Below are positions 18,064 through 26,663 of a stretch of 64,000 nt of DNA, piece after piece. Numbering within the stretch: the stretch's first letter is position 1; every line of letters starts with the position of its first letter. The stretch is from Pontibacter sp. G13 (GTDB taxonomy: Bacteria; Bacteroidota; Bacteroidia; J057). Position numbers and translations under genes: made by a program. The notes under the pieces are model-generated. The model had not been told where the DNA came from. It saw nothing but the letters and a program-made list of their open reading frames with translations, and ran no database searches. The stretch lies in the NCBI RefSeq assembly GCF_031851795.1, contig NZ_CP134696.1:4236501-4300500 (forward strand), in the 5' to 3' direction.

Positions 18064-18831
18064 ATGTCCAAACTACGCGTACTCATTGCCGATGACGAAT
18101 TGCCAGCACGCAACAAGATGAAGCGTCTGCTGAAAAAGCACGATAATGTTGAGCTGATCCACATGGCCGAAAATGGGTTCGATGCCCTCGAACACATCCA
18201 GTCTCTCAAGCCGGATCTCGTATTTCTTGATATCGAGATGCCAGGGATGAATGGGCTGGAAGTCGCCGAGAACATTGACCTCGAAGATATGCCTTCCGTG
18301 GTGTTTGCGACAGCTTACAGCGAGCACGCCATCAAAGCTTTCGAACTGAGCGCGATGGATTACCTCCTCAAGCCTTTCAACGAGGAGCGCCTAGGACAAG
18401 CCATCGAAAAGGTCATCGAGAATCGCTCCGATTCCGCTCTCGACAAAAACAAGATCGCCCAGATCCTCAAAAGCGAACTTGCAGAAGACATCAAAACGCC
18501 TTTTTCCAACAAGGTGCCTATCCCAACTCGCGACCGTTACAAATTGGTCGATTACTCCGAGGTCGTCTGCATCGAAGTGGAAGAGCGGAGCGTACGCCTT
18601 TTCACCAAAGAAAAAAGCTACCTTCTCAACCACACGCTTGATACTTTTGAGCGTAAGTTGCCGCAGGACCAATTCTTCCGCGTCAATCGCTCTTGCATCA
18701 TCGGACTCAAGCACGTCAAGGAGATCGTCATCTGGTTTGGTAACCGCTTCAAGATCATCCTGAGCAATGACAAGGAGGTGATCTCCAGCCGCGAGAAATC
18801 CAAAGTCCTCAAGCAGGTGCTGAAATTCTAG
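18064..18831 (+). CDS. LytTR-family response regulator
   Basis: 255 residues. The receiver domain has D10/D11, phospho-acceptor D56 in VFLDIEMPG, T/A switch residues in VVFATAYSEHA and the lysine in YLLKPF. A LytTR DNA-binding domain fills about residues 150-255 (VPIPTRDRYKLVDYSEVVCI, FFRVNRSCIIGLKHVKEI). It is the evident partner of the kinase upstream (173-bp gap). Targets cannot be read from the sequence. A strong terminator follows 23 bp after the stop. Confidence 0.95.
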   Translation: MSKLRVLIADDELPARNKMKRLLKKHDNVELIHMAENGFDALEHIQSLKPDLVFLDIEMPGMNGLEVAENIDLEDMPSVVFATAYSEHAIKAFELSAMDYLLKPFNEERLGQAIEKVIENRSDSALDKNKIAQILKSELAEDIKTPFSNKVPIPTRDRYKLVDYSEVVCIEVEERSVRLFTKEKSYLLNHTLDTFERKLPQDQFFRVNRSCIIGLKHVKEIVIWFGNRFKIILSNDKEVISSREKSKVLKQVLKF

Positions 18832-18854
18832 TGAAGACATACTTGGACATGTTC

Positions 18855-18887
18855 AAAGGGCCTTCCCAATCATCGGGACGGCCCTTT
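18855..18887 (+). terminator. Terminator of the LytTR regulator gene
   Basis: Stem AAAGGGCC / GGCCCTTT extended by CCC/GGG with a 7-nt loop, followed by ATTGTT. The T-run is short. Confidence 0.7.
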
Positions 18888-18907
18888 ATTGTTGGGCGTT
18901 CTGATGA

Positions 18908-19123
18908 TTTGGGCGTGTCCCGGCGTGCTTGAGCAGGATTCCTTCGCTTGGCAAAATGGTCGCCGGGCCAGACCCTTTCGGACTACGCTGTCGCTTCGGT
19001 CGGTGGAAGTCATTCTGAAGCTTGACCATACGAAAATGCCTATTCTTGAGGTAAATGCAGACAGGTAGGATACCCCACCGACTACTCCTTCAGGCTCTTC
19101 ACGCCGCACAAGCCATCCGCACC
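18908..19123 (+). repeat. Dispersed intergenic repeat, copy R2
   Basis: Begins TTTGGGCGTGTCCCGGCGTG, contains TCGCCGGGCCAGACCC and ends CAAGCCATCCGCACC. About 216 bp. It is closest to copy R5: both contain a CTTTCG..CT.CGCTG segment, CGCTTCGGTCGGTG and CACCGACTAC.CCTTCAGGC. Confidence 0.75.
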
Positions 19124-19145
19124 TGTTCGAATCGGTTTTTTGTTC

Positions 19146-19153
19146 TACCTTTG
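19146..19153 (+). promoter_or_regulatory. Putative -7 element (TACCTTTG) for rsmI, nearly leaderless
   Basis: TACCTTTG is a full TAnnTTTG match only 4 bp before ATG 19158. The transcript would then begin at or next to the start codon. Confidence 0.5.
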
Positions 19154-19157
19154 CGCA

Positions 19158-19838
19158 ATGGCAGCTATTTCCCTCGTCCCGACACCTATCGGCAATCTCA
19201 AAGATATCACGCTTAGAGCGCTCGAAGTCCTGCAATCCGCGGACTTGATTGTCGCTGAAGACACGCGTACTACAGGTATTCTCCTCAAGCATTACGAGAT
19301 CGACAAGCCGCTCTCCTCGCTGCATATGCACAATGAGCACCGCGCAGTCCCCAAGCTCTTGGACCGAATTCAGGCGGATGATATGCATGTGGCCGTCGTG
19401 AGCGATGCAGGGACACCGGGGATTTCCGATCCGGGGTTTTTATTGGTGAGAGAAGCCATTGCACGTGAGGTTCCGATAGATCCCCTACCCGGTGCTACCG
19501 CGTTTGTTCCAGCACTTGTCGGAAGTGGGTTGCCATGTGATCGGTTTATTTTTGAAGGCTTTCTACCCCAGAAAAAAGGCCGACAAACTCGAATCCTCGC
19601 CTTGGTGGATGAGCCCCGAACCATGGTGTTCTACGAGTCTCCTCATCGACTCGAAAAGGCCTTGACTCAGTTTATGGAACATTTTGGCGCTGATCGCCAA
19701 GCAGCTGTCGTACGGGAGATCAGCAAGCTCCATCAAGACTATGTTCGTGGCACTTTGGAGGAATTGGTGCAGCATTTTGCCCAGCACAAAGCCAAAGGTG
19801 AAATCGTCATGGTCGTAGGTGGTAAGCCCGGAAAGTAG
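19158..19838 (+). CDS. rsmI: 16S rRNA (cytidine-1402-2'-O)-methyltransferase
   Basis: 226 residues. It methylates the 2'-O of C1402 in 16S rRNA using SAM. Motifs of the tetrapyrrole-methylase fold are clear: LVPTPIGNLKDITLRALE, AEDTRTTGILLKHY, VSDAGTPGISDPG, LPGATAFVPALVGSG and FEGFLPQKKGR. ATG 19158 matches the family start (...LVPTPIGNL), and the upstream promoter rules out the longer frame. The next gene has its own promoter. Confidence 0.96.
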   Translation: MAAISLVPTPIGNLKDITLRALEVLQSADLIVAEDTRTTGILLKHYEIDKPLSSLHMHNEHRAVPKLLDRIQADDMHVAVVSDAGTPGISDPGFLLVREAIAREVPIDPLPGATAFVPALVGSGLPCDRFIFEGFLPQKKGRQTRILALVDEPRTMVFYESPHRLEKALTQFMEHFGADRQAAVVREISKLHQDYVRGTLEELVQHFAQHKAKGEIVMVVGGKPGK

Positions 19839-19878
19839 AGAGCTACCCTTAAATGCTGGATTAGTAGCGGGACATCGC

Positions 19879-19886
19879 TACATTTG
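19879..19886 (+). promoter_or_regulatory. Putative -7 element (TACATTTG) for the flavin reductase gene
   Basis: Full TAnnTTTG match 22 bp before ATG 19909. It lies inside the longest frame, so it supports the later start. Confidence 0.5.
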
Positions 19887-19908
19887 TGGATTCACCAAAT
19901 CCAAGCCC

Positions 19909-20793
19909 ATGATGAAATCCATCGATCCAGCCCATACACCCGTTCCGGAACTCCATCAATTTCTGGTCGGCGCAGTTGCTCCACGTCCTATCGCATTCGT
20001 CAGTACCATGACGGAAGATGGAAAGCCCAATCTGGCGCCCTATTCCTTCTTTAACGTCTATAGCTCCAACCCGCCGACCTTGGTTTTTTCCTCCAATCGT
20101 CGAGTTCAGGGAAATACTACCAAGGACACGCTGCACAATGTCCAGGCTACTGGAGAAGCTGTCGTCAATATCGTGAATTACGATATCGTACATCAGATGA
20201 CCCTAGCAAGCGTCGAATATGACTCAGAGGTCAACGAGTTTGAGAAATCTGGTCTGACCCCGATTGAGTCCGAATTGGTCGAGCCATTTCGCGTAGCAGA
20301 ATCGCCTGTGCAACTGGAATGCAAGGTGAAGGAAATCAAGCCGCTAGGAGATCATGGTGGCGCTGGTAATCTCGTGATCTGCGAGATCGTCCGACTGCAC
20401 ATCAATGAAGATATCCTGGACGAGAAAGGACGCATCGATCCCTTCAAGGCGGATTTGATGGGACGCATGGGACGTGCTTTTTATGTGCGTGCCAATGGTG
20501 AGGCGGTATTCCCCATCTACCGTCATGTCCGAGAGTTGTCGTTGGGATTTGACAAGCTCCCAACCCACATCCGCGAAAGCAATGTCCTCACCGGAAATGA
20601 TCTCGCCAGACTGGCCGGTGTGCTGGAAATTCCTGCCGCCGACCCCGAAATCAAGACCGATCCAGAAGTTATGAACGCACTTGCTGGAAATTCCCAAGAT
20701 CGAGACTTGAGACTGCACAGATACGCCAAAGAGTTGGTAGAAGAAGGCGAAATCGACAAGGCTTGGCAGGTTTTGCTCGCAGATCATGCTTAG
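19909..20793 (+). CDS. Flavin reductase family protein (FMN-binding)
   Basis: 294 residues. The first 200 form the split-barrel flavin-binding domain of the flavin reductase-like family: VGAVAPRPIAFVSTMTEDGK, NLAPYSFFNVYSSNPPTLVF and VVNIVNYDIVHQM. The last 90 residues are an extra helical tail seen in many Bacteroidota members. These proteins bind FMN and reduce flavins or act as partners of monooxygenases; the substrate is not known here. It lies between rsmI and nuoL in the same direction (72 bp before nuoL), but no functional link is evident. Confidence 0.87.
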   Translation: MMKSIDPAHTPVPELHQFLVGAVAPRPIAFVSTMTEDGKPNLAPYSFFNVYSSNPPTLVFSSNRRVQGNTTKDTLHNVQATGEAVVNIVNYDIVHQMTLASVEYDSEVNEFEKSGLTPIESELVEPFRVAESPVQLECKVKEIKPLGDHGGAGNLVICEIVRLHINEDILDEKGRIDPFKADLMGRMGRAFYVRANGEAVFPIYRHVRELSLGFDKLPTHIRESNVLTGNDLARLAGVLEIPAADPEIKTDPEVMNALAGNSQDRDLRLHRYAKELVEEGEIDKAWQVLLADHA

Positions 20794-20865
20794 TAAGGCA
20801 TTCAGGTAGATGGATTTTTTGTAGGGAGATGCAATTCGCTGTCAAAACTCGTAGATTGGCGGCGC

Positions 20866-23004
20866 ATGAAAAATCTGGACCTCTTGCATGAATCTATCCC
20901 GCCGGGAAGCTGGGAATGGGTGGCATTGGCCATTTGGCTGACTCCGCTCATATTGTTTCTCAGCCAGTTGATTGTGGGAAACAAGCTCCCCCGGAAAGGC
21001 TCGCTCTGGTCGGTCTCTCTGATGGGAGTAGCTTTTGCATTGGCGCTGTTCCTGTTTTTCGGAATGGAAGATGGAGCGTCCCTGCATGCGCGTTGGAATT
21101 GGATCACGCTCTCTGGCGGATCTAGCATTCCCATGTATTTGACCCTGGGCATCCAAGCCGATTCATGGGCGCGACTCATGTTGGTACTCGTCACAGGAGT
21201 CGCGTGGCTTGTTCTGATATATTCTGTGTCATATATGAAAGGAGACCCCGAACTCGCTCGATACTGGGCGTATTTGGGGCTTTTCTGCTTTGCGATGCTG
21301 GGAATCGTTCTGGCAGACGGCCTTGTGATGCTGTTTGTCAATTGGGAGCTGGTGGGAGTGAGTTCCTATTTATTGATAGGCTACTATCGCCACACCGCAG
21401 AAGCCGCGAGTGCCAGTCAGCAAGCTTTCCTCGTCAATCGGATTGGGGATGCAGGGCTATTGGCGGGTATGTGCATCTTGTTGGCTCAGTTGGGTACGCT
21501 GGATTTTTCGGCTATGTGGTCGATGATCGAGCATAGCCAATTTACAGATGGCAATTGGCAGACCTCCATTTTGTTGGAAGATGGATCATCCATTCTCCGA
21601 ACCCTGAATATCCAATGGGTGACCTGGGCGGGAATTTTATTGGCTTGCGGAGCCATCGCGAAGTCTGCGCAATTTCCTCTTCAGCTTTGGTTACCTGATG
21701 CCATGGCTGGACCGACTCCCGTGAGTTCATTGTTGCATGCTGCGACCATGGTGGCAGCAGGAGTTTTCCTCTTGGGTAGAATTTCACCGCTGCTGACCGA
21801 ACAAGCGGGGGCTTTGTTGGCGATTGTTGGTGCAATCACTGCATTGATGGCAGCCATTGCTGCTTTGACTCAATGGGACATCAAGCGAGTTTTGGCGTTT
21901 TCGACCATTTCGCAGCTTGGATACATGGTGATCGGAATAGGTGTTGGAGCTACGGACATGGCACTTTTTCACCTAGTGACCCATGCATTCTTCAAATGTG
22001 CCCTCTTCCTAAATGCTGGAGCCGTAATCCATGCGCTTCACCAGGCCTTTGGACATCACGGTCCGAATGCGCAGGATATGCGCAATATGGGTGGGCTCAA
22101 GGAATTTCTCCCTCGGACATTTGGGGTATATCTCCCCGCCATGCTCGCCTTGGCAGGAATTCCGTTGTTCTCTGGCTTCTTGTCCAAGGACGGTATTTTG
22201 CTGGGGGCAGTACATTGGGCACAGGCGGGAGTTTGGCTGAGATGGTTGGTCCCAATTGCTGGATTCCTGACGGCAGGTCTTACGGCCTTCTACATGGCTA
22301 GACATGCTTGGCTGATATTCGGAGGATCCTTCCGTGCAAATGATCATATCAAAGATCCCATACATCGGACTGATGCTTGGATGCTGATTCCGATGATACT
22401 GTTGGCGATTGCGAGTGTCGGGTTTTGCTTCTCCCTGAATCCTTGGGATGGAAGCCATAGTTGGGTGCTTGACACAATTTCCAATCCTGGCATTTTACCT
22501 CAATCGCTCGGCATCCCATCCAATGCTTCGCACGATGGACATCATCTAGTCGGGCTTATATCTGTTTTCCTTGCAGTGGCAGGAATGGGAACCTTCTGGT
22601 TGGTTTCGCGATCCAAAGTCCTAGTCGAGAAAACTTCAGTCTGGACTGCACTTTCTTTCCACCATTTCTATCAATCCCAATTGTACGATTGGCTGATCAT
22701 CAAACCCGTTCTGACTATATCTCAGATGTTGGCGTGGTTTGATCGGGTGTGGATAGATGGCGCGGTAAATGGACTCGGCATATTGGTGGCGGGTGAACGC
22801 CGCAAGGACCCCAGTCTGTCAGCTTTGGCCGCTAGGTTCGATGAATGGGGGGTGGACGGTCTGGTGAGAAGGGTGATCGGATTCTTTGGAGGAATCGGTC
22901 GAGCGGTGTCCAAGTTTCAATTGGGTCAATTCCAGAAATACCTCCTGGCGCTTCTCTTGGGTTTGGGCGCTTTGATTTTCCTGTTGATTAGTATTTACAC
23001 TTGA
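20866..23004 (+). CDS. nuoL: NADH-quinone oxidoreductase subunit L with extended lateral helix
   Basis: The distal antiporter-like pump subunit of complex I. 712 residues compared with about 610 in E. coli. The TM5 glutamate is in FVNWELVGVSSYLLIGYY and the TM7 lysine in IAKSAQFPLQLWLPDAMAG. The C-terminal amphipathic helix that runs along the membrane arm appears lengthened. Two similar stretches, WIDGAVNGLG (near 628) and WGVDGLVRR (near 655), lie 33 residues apart, where I recall one (GIDGLVNG-like) in Thermus NuoL. Insertions of this sort are known from complex I types that carry a fourth pump subunit, and a second nuoM exists at 54.0 kb. nuoM follows after 3 nt. Confidence 0.95.
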   Translation: MKNLDLLHESIPPGSWEWVALAIWLTPLILFLSQLIVGNKLPRKGSLWSVSLMGVAFALALFLFFGMEDGASLHARWNWITLSGGSSIPMYLTLGIQADSWARLMLVLVTGVAWLVLIYSVSYMKGDPELARYWAYLGLFCFAMLGIVLADGLVMLFVNWELVGVSSYLLIGYYRHTAEAASASQQAFLVNRIGDAGLLAGMCILLAQLGTLDFSAMWSMIEHSQFTDGNWQTSILLEDGSSILRTLNIQWVTWAGILLACGAIAKSAQFPLQLWLPDAMAGPTPVSSLLHAATMVAAGVFLLGRISPLLTEQAGALLAIVGAITALMAAIAALTQWDIKRVLAFSTISQLGYMVIGIGVGATDMALFHLVTHAFFKCALFLNAGAVIHALHQAFGHHGPNAQDMRNMGGLKEFLPRTFGVYLPAMLALAGIPLFSGFLSKDGILLGAVHWAQAGVWLRWLVPIAGFLTAGLTAFYMARHAWLIFGGSFRANDHIKDPIHRTDAWMLIPMILLAIASVGFCFSLNPWDGSHSWVLDTISNPGILPQSLGIPSNASHDGHHLVGLISVFLAVAGMGTFWLVSRSKVLVEKTSVWTALSFHHFYQSQLYDWLIIKPVLTISQMLAWFDRVWIDGAVNGLGILVAGERRKDPSLSALAARFDEWGVDGLVRRVIGFFGGIGRAVSKFQLGQFQKYLLALLLGLGALIFLLISIYT

Positions 23005-23007
23005 TAT

Positions 23008-24609
23008 ATGGGCACAATATCGTTTTTGATCGGTTTGCCTTTGTTGGGATTGCTGGTGATGACATTCGTCCCCAACAAATTCACCTCGTCATTCAAATGG
23101 ATGGCTTTGGTCACCACTCTGCTTCAATTGGGGTGGTTTTTGGGGGACTGGCTTCCTCATTTTACCAGCGCTGAAGGCATCGTGGAATCCGGGGCAAGAA
23201 TTTCCTATCTGCTCTCGGAGCAAATGCCCTGGATCACGTTGTCGGTTGGCAAGTGGGGGACTCTTCTGATCCAGTATGCGCTTGGGGTGGATGGGCTTGC
23301 GATGATGCTTGTGCTGCTCACAGTGATCGTGATGCCCATTGCGGTGCTCTCATCTTGGAACATTCAGGATCGACCTAAGGCATACTTCCAATTGCTGATG
23401 CTGCTCAACGCCTCAACGATTGGAGTATTCTGTGCGGTGGATCTCTTCCTTTTTTATGTGTTCTTCGAGTTCATGTTGCTTCCCATGTTTTTCCTGATCG
23501 GAATTTGGGGAGGGCCGAGGAAAGAGTTTGCTGCGATCAAGTTTTTCATCTACACCCTAGTTGGGTCGATCCTGATCCTGCTGGTGATGGTGGGATTGGC
23601 GTTTTCCTATCAACTTCCCGGAGAGGTGTTGACGTTGAATCTCGCTGATATGGCTGGAATGGATAGTTCGGGTGGATTCAAGTATTTGAGATCTGATGGG
23701 GTATTTGCGGCAGGGCAGACCATGCTCGGCTTTGATGCTCGCTCGCTGGCATTTTGGGCGATGTTCATTGGTTTTGCCATCAAGCTTCCCATGGTGCCTT
23801 TCCACACTTGGCTTCCTGATGCCCACGTCGAAGCGCCTACCCCTGTTTCAGTGATACTTGCCGCCTTGTTATTGAAGATCGGCGGATATGGGATGATTCG
23901 GATCTTGTTGCCTTTGTTTCCTGCCGAATTTGCCCAACATGCTGCTTGGGTTGGCATTTTGGGGATGGTTTCGATTGTCTACGGGGCCTTGGTAGCAATG
24001 GCCCAGAGGGACCTAAAAGCACTCGTAGCGTACTCTTCGATCTCGCATATGGGGTATGTTCTCTTGGGATTGGCTAGTGGAGAATTGGCGGGATGGAATG
24101 GTGCCGCTTTCCAGATGTTTACGCACGGCTTGGTTTCTGCCATGCTGTTCTTGATTGTGGGAGTGGTATACGATCGTGTACATGATCGTATGATCGAGAA
24201 TTTCAGAGGTTTGTGGGATTTGATGCCAAGGTATAGCCTATTCGTCTTGATTGCCTTCTTTGCTTCACTCGGCTTGCCCGGATTCTGTGCCTTTATCTCA
24301 GAGGTGCTCGTCTTCATGGGGGCATTCAGCTCTGGCGTTTCTACAGGTTGGTTACCCGGATGGGTGGCGGCGGTCTCTTTGTTGGGACTAGTTTTGGGAG
24401 CTGCCTATTATTTGAGGACCTATCGTCAGATGTTCTTCGGGAAATTTGACCCAAACCACACCAGTTCTTGGGAAAATGCTTTGGTTGATCTGAATGCTCG
24501 TGAATATCTCATGCTAATTCCTCTTTCCTTGCTCGTAATTGCCTTTGGGCTGTTTCCGATGCTTATTTTGAGCTGGGTTGATAGCGCAATGGGGGCGCTT
24601 ATGGGTTAG
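23008..24609 (+). CDS. nuoM: NADH-quinone oxidoreductase subunit M (copy 1)
   Basis: 533 residues, about 14 membrane segments. The pump residues are conserved: glutamate in FYVFFEFMLLPMFFLIGIWG and lysine in GFAIKLPMVPFHTWLPDAHV. It begins 3 nt after nuoL and was surely co-transcribed with it. nuoN, which usually follows nuoM, is instead at 2.1 kb. A 17-bp perfect hairpin ends the unit. A second, divergent NuoM lies at 54.0 kb. Confidence 0.96.
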   Translation: MGTISFLIGLPLLGLLVMTFVPNKFTSSFKWMALVTTLLQLGWFLGDWLPHFTSAEGIVESGARISYLLSEQMPWITLSVGKWGTLLIQYALGVDGLAMMLVLLTVIVMPIAVLSSWNIQDRPKAYFQLLMLLNASTIGVFCAVDLFLFYVFFEFMLLPMFFLIGIWGGPRKEFAAIKFFIYTLVGSILILLVMVGLAFSYQLPGEVLTLNLADMAGMDSSGGFKYLRSDGVFAAGQTMLGFDARSLAFWAMFIGFAIKLPMVPFHTWLPDAHVEAPTPVSVILAALLLKIGGYGMIRILLPLFPAEFAQHAAWVGILGMVSIVYGALVAMAQRDLKALVAYSSISHMGYVLLGLASGELAGWNGAAFQMFTHGLVSAMLFLIVGVVYDRVHDRMIENFRGLWDLMPRYSLFVLIAFFASLGLPGFCAFISEVLVFMGAFSSGVSTGWLPGWVAAVSLLGLVLGAAYYLRTYRQMFFGKFDPNHTSSWENALVDLNAREYLMLIPLSLLVIAFGLFPMLILSWVDSAMGALMG

Positions 24610-24660
24610 TTAGAGAGATTTCGTCTGCTTTATGCGCAAATGAAAAAGGTGTTGGTGTAA

Positions 24661-24697
24661 AATAAAGGGGATCATTTGTAAAATGATCCCCTTTATT
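24661..24697 (+). terminator. Terminator of nuoLM
   Basis: Perfect 17-bp stem (24661-24677 / 24681-24697) with a 3-nt loop, A-rich before and TTTATT after. It could also work on the other strand. Confidence 0.85.
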
Positions 24698-24831
24698 AAT
24701 GATTTTTATAAAAAATCTCGTGTTTAATTGTGGTTTTATCAAACTTGTGCCGTATTATTGAGTTGTCATTTCGAAACACAAACAAAAACGAGGTCTACCA
24801 TCATTATTGTTTAATTCCAAACCTTCGCCCC

Positions 24832-25149
24832 ATGGGTTCCCATTTTCGTATCAATCACCTGAGCTTTGTGGTCCTGATCGAGATTTTCAAACGGAATCAA
24901 CAATCACAAACAGCCCCCGTCTCTGTTCAAGATTTGAAATCGACACTTTCTGTTAACCCTAATCATATCCAGGCGGCTTGCCAATACCTACTTCGTGAGC
25001 AATTGATCGAGCAATCTGCTCACAACCCTACGCAGTTTCATCTAACCAAAGACGGCTGGGAGCAAGGAAAAAGTGCTCGCCAGTATCAAAACCGAAGCTA
25101 TCAACCGAATTCAACTTTTAGCAATTTTAGCGTAGGAAACACTCCATGA
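24832..25149 (+). CDS. Small winged-helix-like protein (hypothetical)
   Basis: Not recognised as a named family. The 105 residues from ATG 24832 (MGSHFRINHLSFVVLIEIFK) have the shape of a winged-helix DNA-binding domain: a first helix, then VQDLKSTLSVNPNHIQAACQ as a helix-turn-helix, YLLREQLIEQS as a recognition-helix end, and FHLTKDGWEQG as the wing. The C-terminal 25 residues are polar (SYQPNSTFSNFS). An earlier ATG at 24730 is open but its added residues look random. It ends 28 bp before the convergent hydrolase gene. Function and target are unknown. Confidence 0.5.
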   Translation: MGSHFRINHLSFVVLIEIFKRNQQSQTAPVSVQDLKSTLSVNPNHIQAACQYLLREQLIEQSAHNPTQFHLTKDGWEQGKSARQYQNRSYQPNSTFSNFSVGNTP

Positions 25150-25177
25150 TGTAGTGCTATTGCGAACGGGGGTCCAG

Positions 25178-26059
25178 TTAACGGTCTTTTGGGTCAAACT
25201 GGATCCCTATTTTCCTGGAGATAATCTCAAAAACTGCCCCCGGTTTTTCCTCCATGACCAAATGCTTGGCCGGAAGTATGTACACGTCCGTGTCAGTGAA
25301 TAGCCGAGCAAACCGATCCGCGAGCCGAAAGGACAAGCTTTGGTCAAACCTTCCCCAGATAATGGTCCAGTTCACTTTGCCCTCCGTATGCTTTGCCAGC
25401 TTACGAAGGGAGAGTGCTGGACCGCTATACACCGCTAAGGTCCCGAGCAGCAGCTCCCGCTGATGTGCATGTTCGAAATTCCCCCTCAAAAATCTGTGAA
25501 GAAATTTGTCGATAAGCCGAAAACGGTAGGCAGTATCCACCATGCCCAAAATGATCGCAGGATGATCACAGAACCATTTCACCACTACATTTCCCAGAGG
25601 ATTGTGCATCACCCAACGATGGAAAAAGTTGGATTTGATCCCATCAGGAGCTACGAGGATAGCGTTTCGGATGGGATCGTGGAGGGCTTGCTGTAGGCAG
25701 AGCGCTACTCGACCTCCCATACTGAAGCCCAATATGATGGGATCAGGTGCCGGAAATGTCCCTCGGATTTTTTTCCAAAGGTCTAGTAGGTAGGACTCAT
25801 GAAGTGTTGGATGATCGGCTGGCCAATCTGTCCCTCCAAACAAAGGCAGGTCCACTGCGAGGATGGTCAGGTCCTTCACGGCATGGGGAAATAGATGCCG
25901 AAAGGTACGTCCCGTCTGAAGGTATCCATGAAAACAAACCAATAGTTTGGGACCATTTCCAAGCTTCCATCCGCGGACTTGATGTTCACCGAATGATAGA
26001 TCTACGGTTGTCCATACTTGACGATTGGATGGTTGGTGAGAAGGAAATTGGCTATTCAT
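25178..26059 (-). CDS. Alpha/beta hydrolase
   Basis: 293 residues, no signal peptide. The oxyanion-hole region is VCFHGYLQTGRT. The nucleophile S113 is in LGFSMGGRVA, the probable acid is in IIWGRFDQSL and the catalytic histidine in LPAKHLVMEEKPG, so the catalytic triad looks complete. Substrate unknown; the fold covers esterases, haloperoxidases and C-C hydrolases. It is divergent from the rfaE2-like gene across 67 bp. Confidence 0.85.
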   Translation of the reverse strand: MNSQFPSHQPSNRQVWTTVDLSFGEHQVRGWKLGNGPKLLVCFHGYLQTGRTFRHLFPHAVKDLTILAVDLPLFGGTDWPADHPTLHESYLLDLWKKIRGTFPAPDPIILGFSMGGRVALCLQQALHDPIRNAILVAPDGIKSNFFHRWVMHNPLGNVVVKWFCDHPAIILGMVDTAYRFRLIDKFLHRFLRGNFEHAHQRELLLGTLAVYSGPALSLRKLAKHTEGKVNWTIIWGRFDQSLSFRLADRFARLFTDTDVYILPAKHLVMEEKPGAVFEIISRKIGIQFDPKDR

Positions 26060-26126
26060 GACGATACCTTTTGAGGAGAAGTTATATATTTCGGGATAAT
26101 AGTCACGCCCTTATTCTTCTTACGAT

Positions 26127-26663
26127 ATGTATCAGACCCGAGACAAAATTCTGGACCTTGCGCAATTGACGGAACGGATTCATGCTTGGCGAGTAACCGG
26201 TGAGTCCATTGTCTTCACAAATGGTTGCTTTGATCTGCTGCATTTAGGCCATATCGACTACCTCGAGAAAGCTCGACAGTTGGGAAATCGCCTCGTGGTA
26301 GGACTCAATGCAGATCTCTCAGTCCGAAGACTCAAGGGGGAAGCCAGACCTGTCAATGGGCAGACCAGTCGTGCGCGTATGCTTGCCGCTTTGGGCTTCG
26401 TGGATGCTGTAACTGTTTTCTACGAAGACACGCCGTACAATCTCATCCAACATGTGGAACCAGATGTACTCGTCAAAGGTGCAGACTATGAAGTGCATGA
26501 AATTGTTGGGCACGATATCGTGCAGGCTCGTGGAGGATTTGTCCACCGAATCAAATTCCTTGAGGGATATTCTACTTCCAATCTGATCGAAAAGCTCAAA
26601 CTGGATATTCCGGCAGCTTTGGAGGATGATGCCCCTACAGGGAACACTCCGCAAACCACCTGA
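26127..26663 (+). CDS. rfaE2: RfaE2-like nucleotidyltransferase (ADP-heptose synthase domain)
   Basis: 178 residues. A stand-alone cytidylyltransferase-fold domain equal to the C-terminal half of Hld[21 protein letters not shown] contains the HxGH nucleotide-binding motif at 39-42, followed by [20 protein letters not shown] and [17 protein letters not shown]. It would join ATP and heptose-1-phosphate to make ADP-heptose for lipopolysaccharide; separate rfaE1/rfaE2 genes are known in other bacteria. Its last 29 bp overlap the end of the convergent PIG-L deacetylase gene. Confidence 0.9.
   Translation: MYQTRDKILDLAQLTERIHAWRVTGESIVFTNGCFDLLHLGHIDYLEKARQLGNRLVVGLNADLSVRRLKGEARPVNGQTSRARMLAALGFVDAVTVFYEDTPYNLIQHVEPDVLVKGADYEVHEIVGHDIVQARGGFVHRIKFLEGYSTSNLIEKLKLDIPAALEDDAPTGNTPQTT

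Noticed and set aside
24730-24831. Longer start for the small winged-helix-like protein
   Set aside because: The added residues (SNLCRIIELSFRNTNKN) show no pattern and precede a better ATG that begins the domain.
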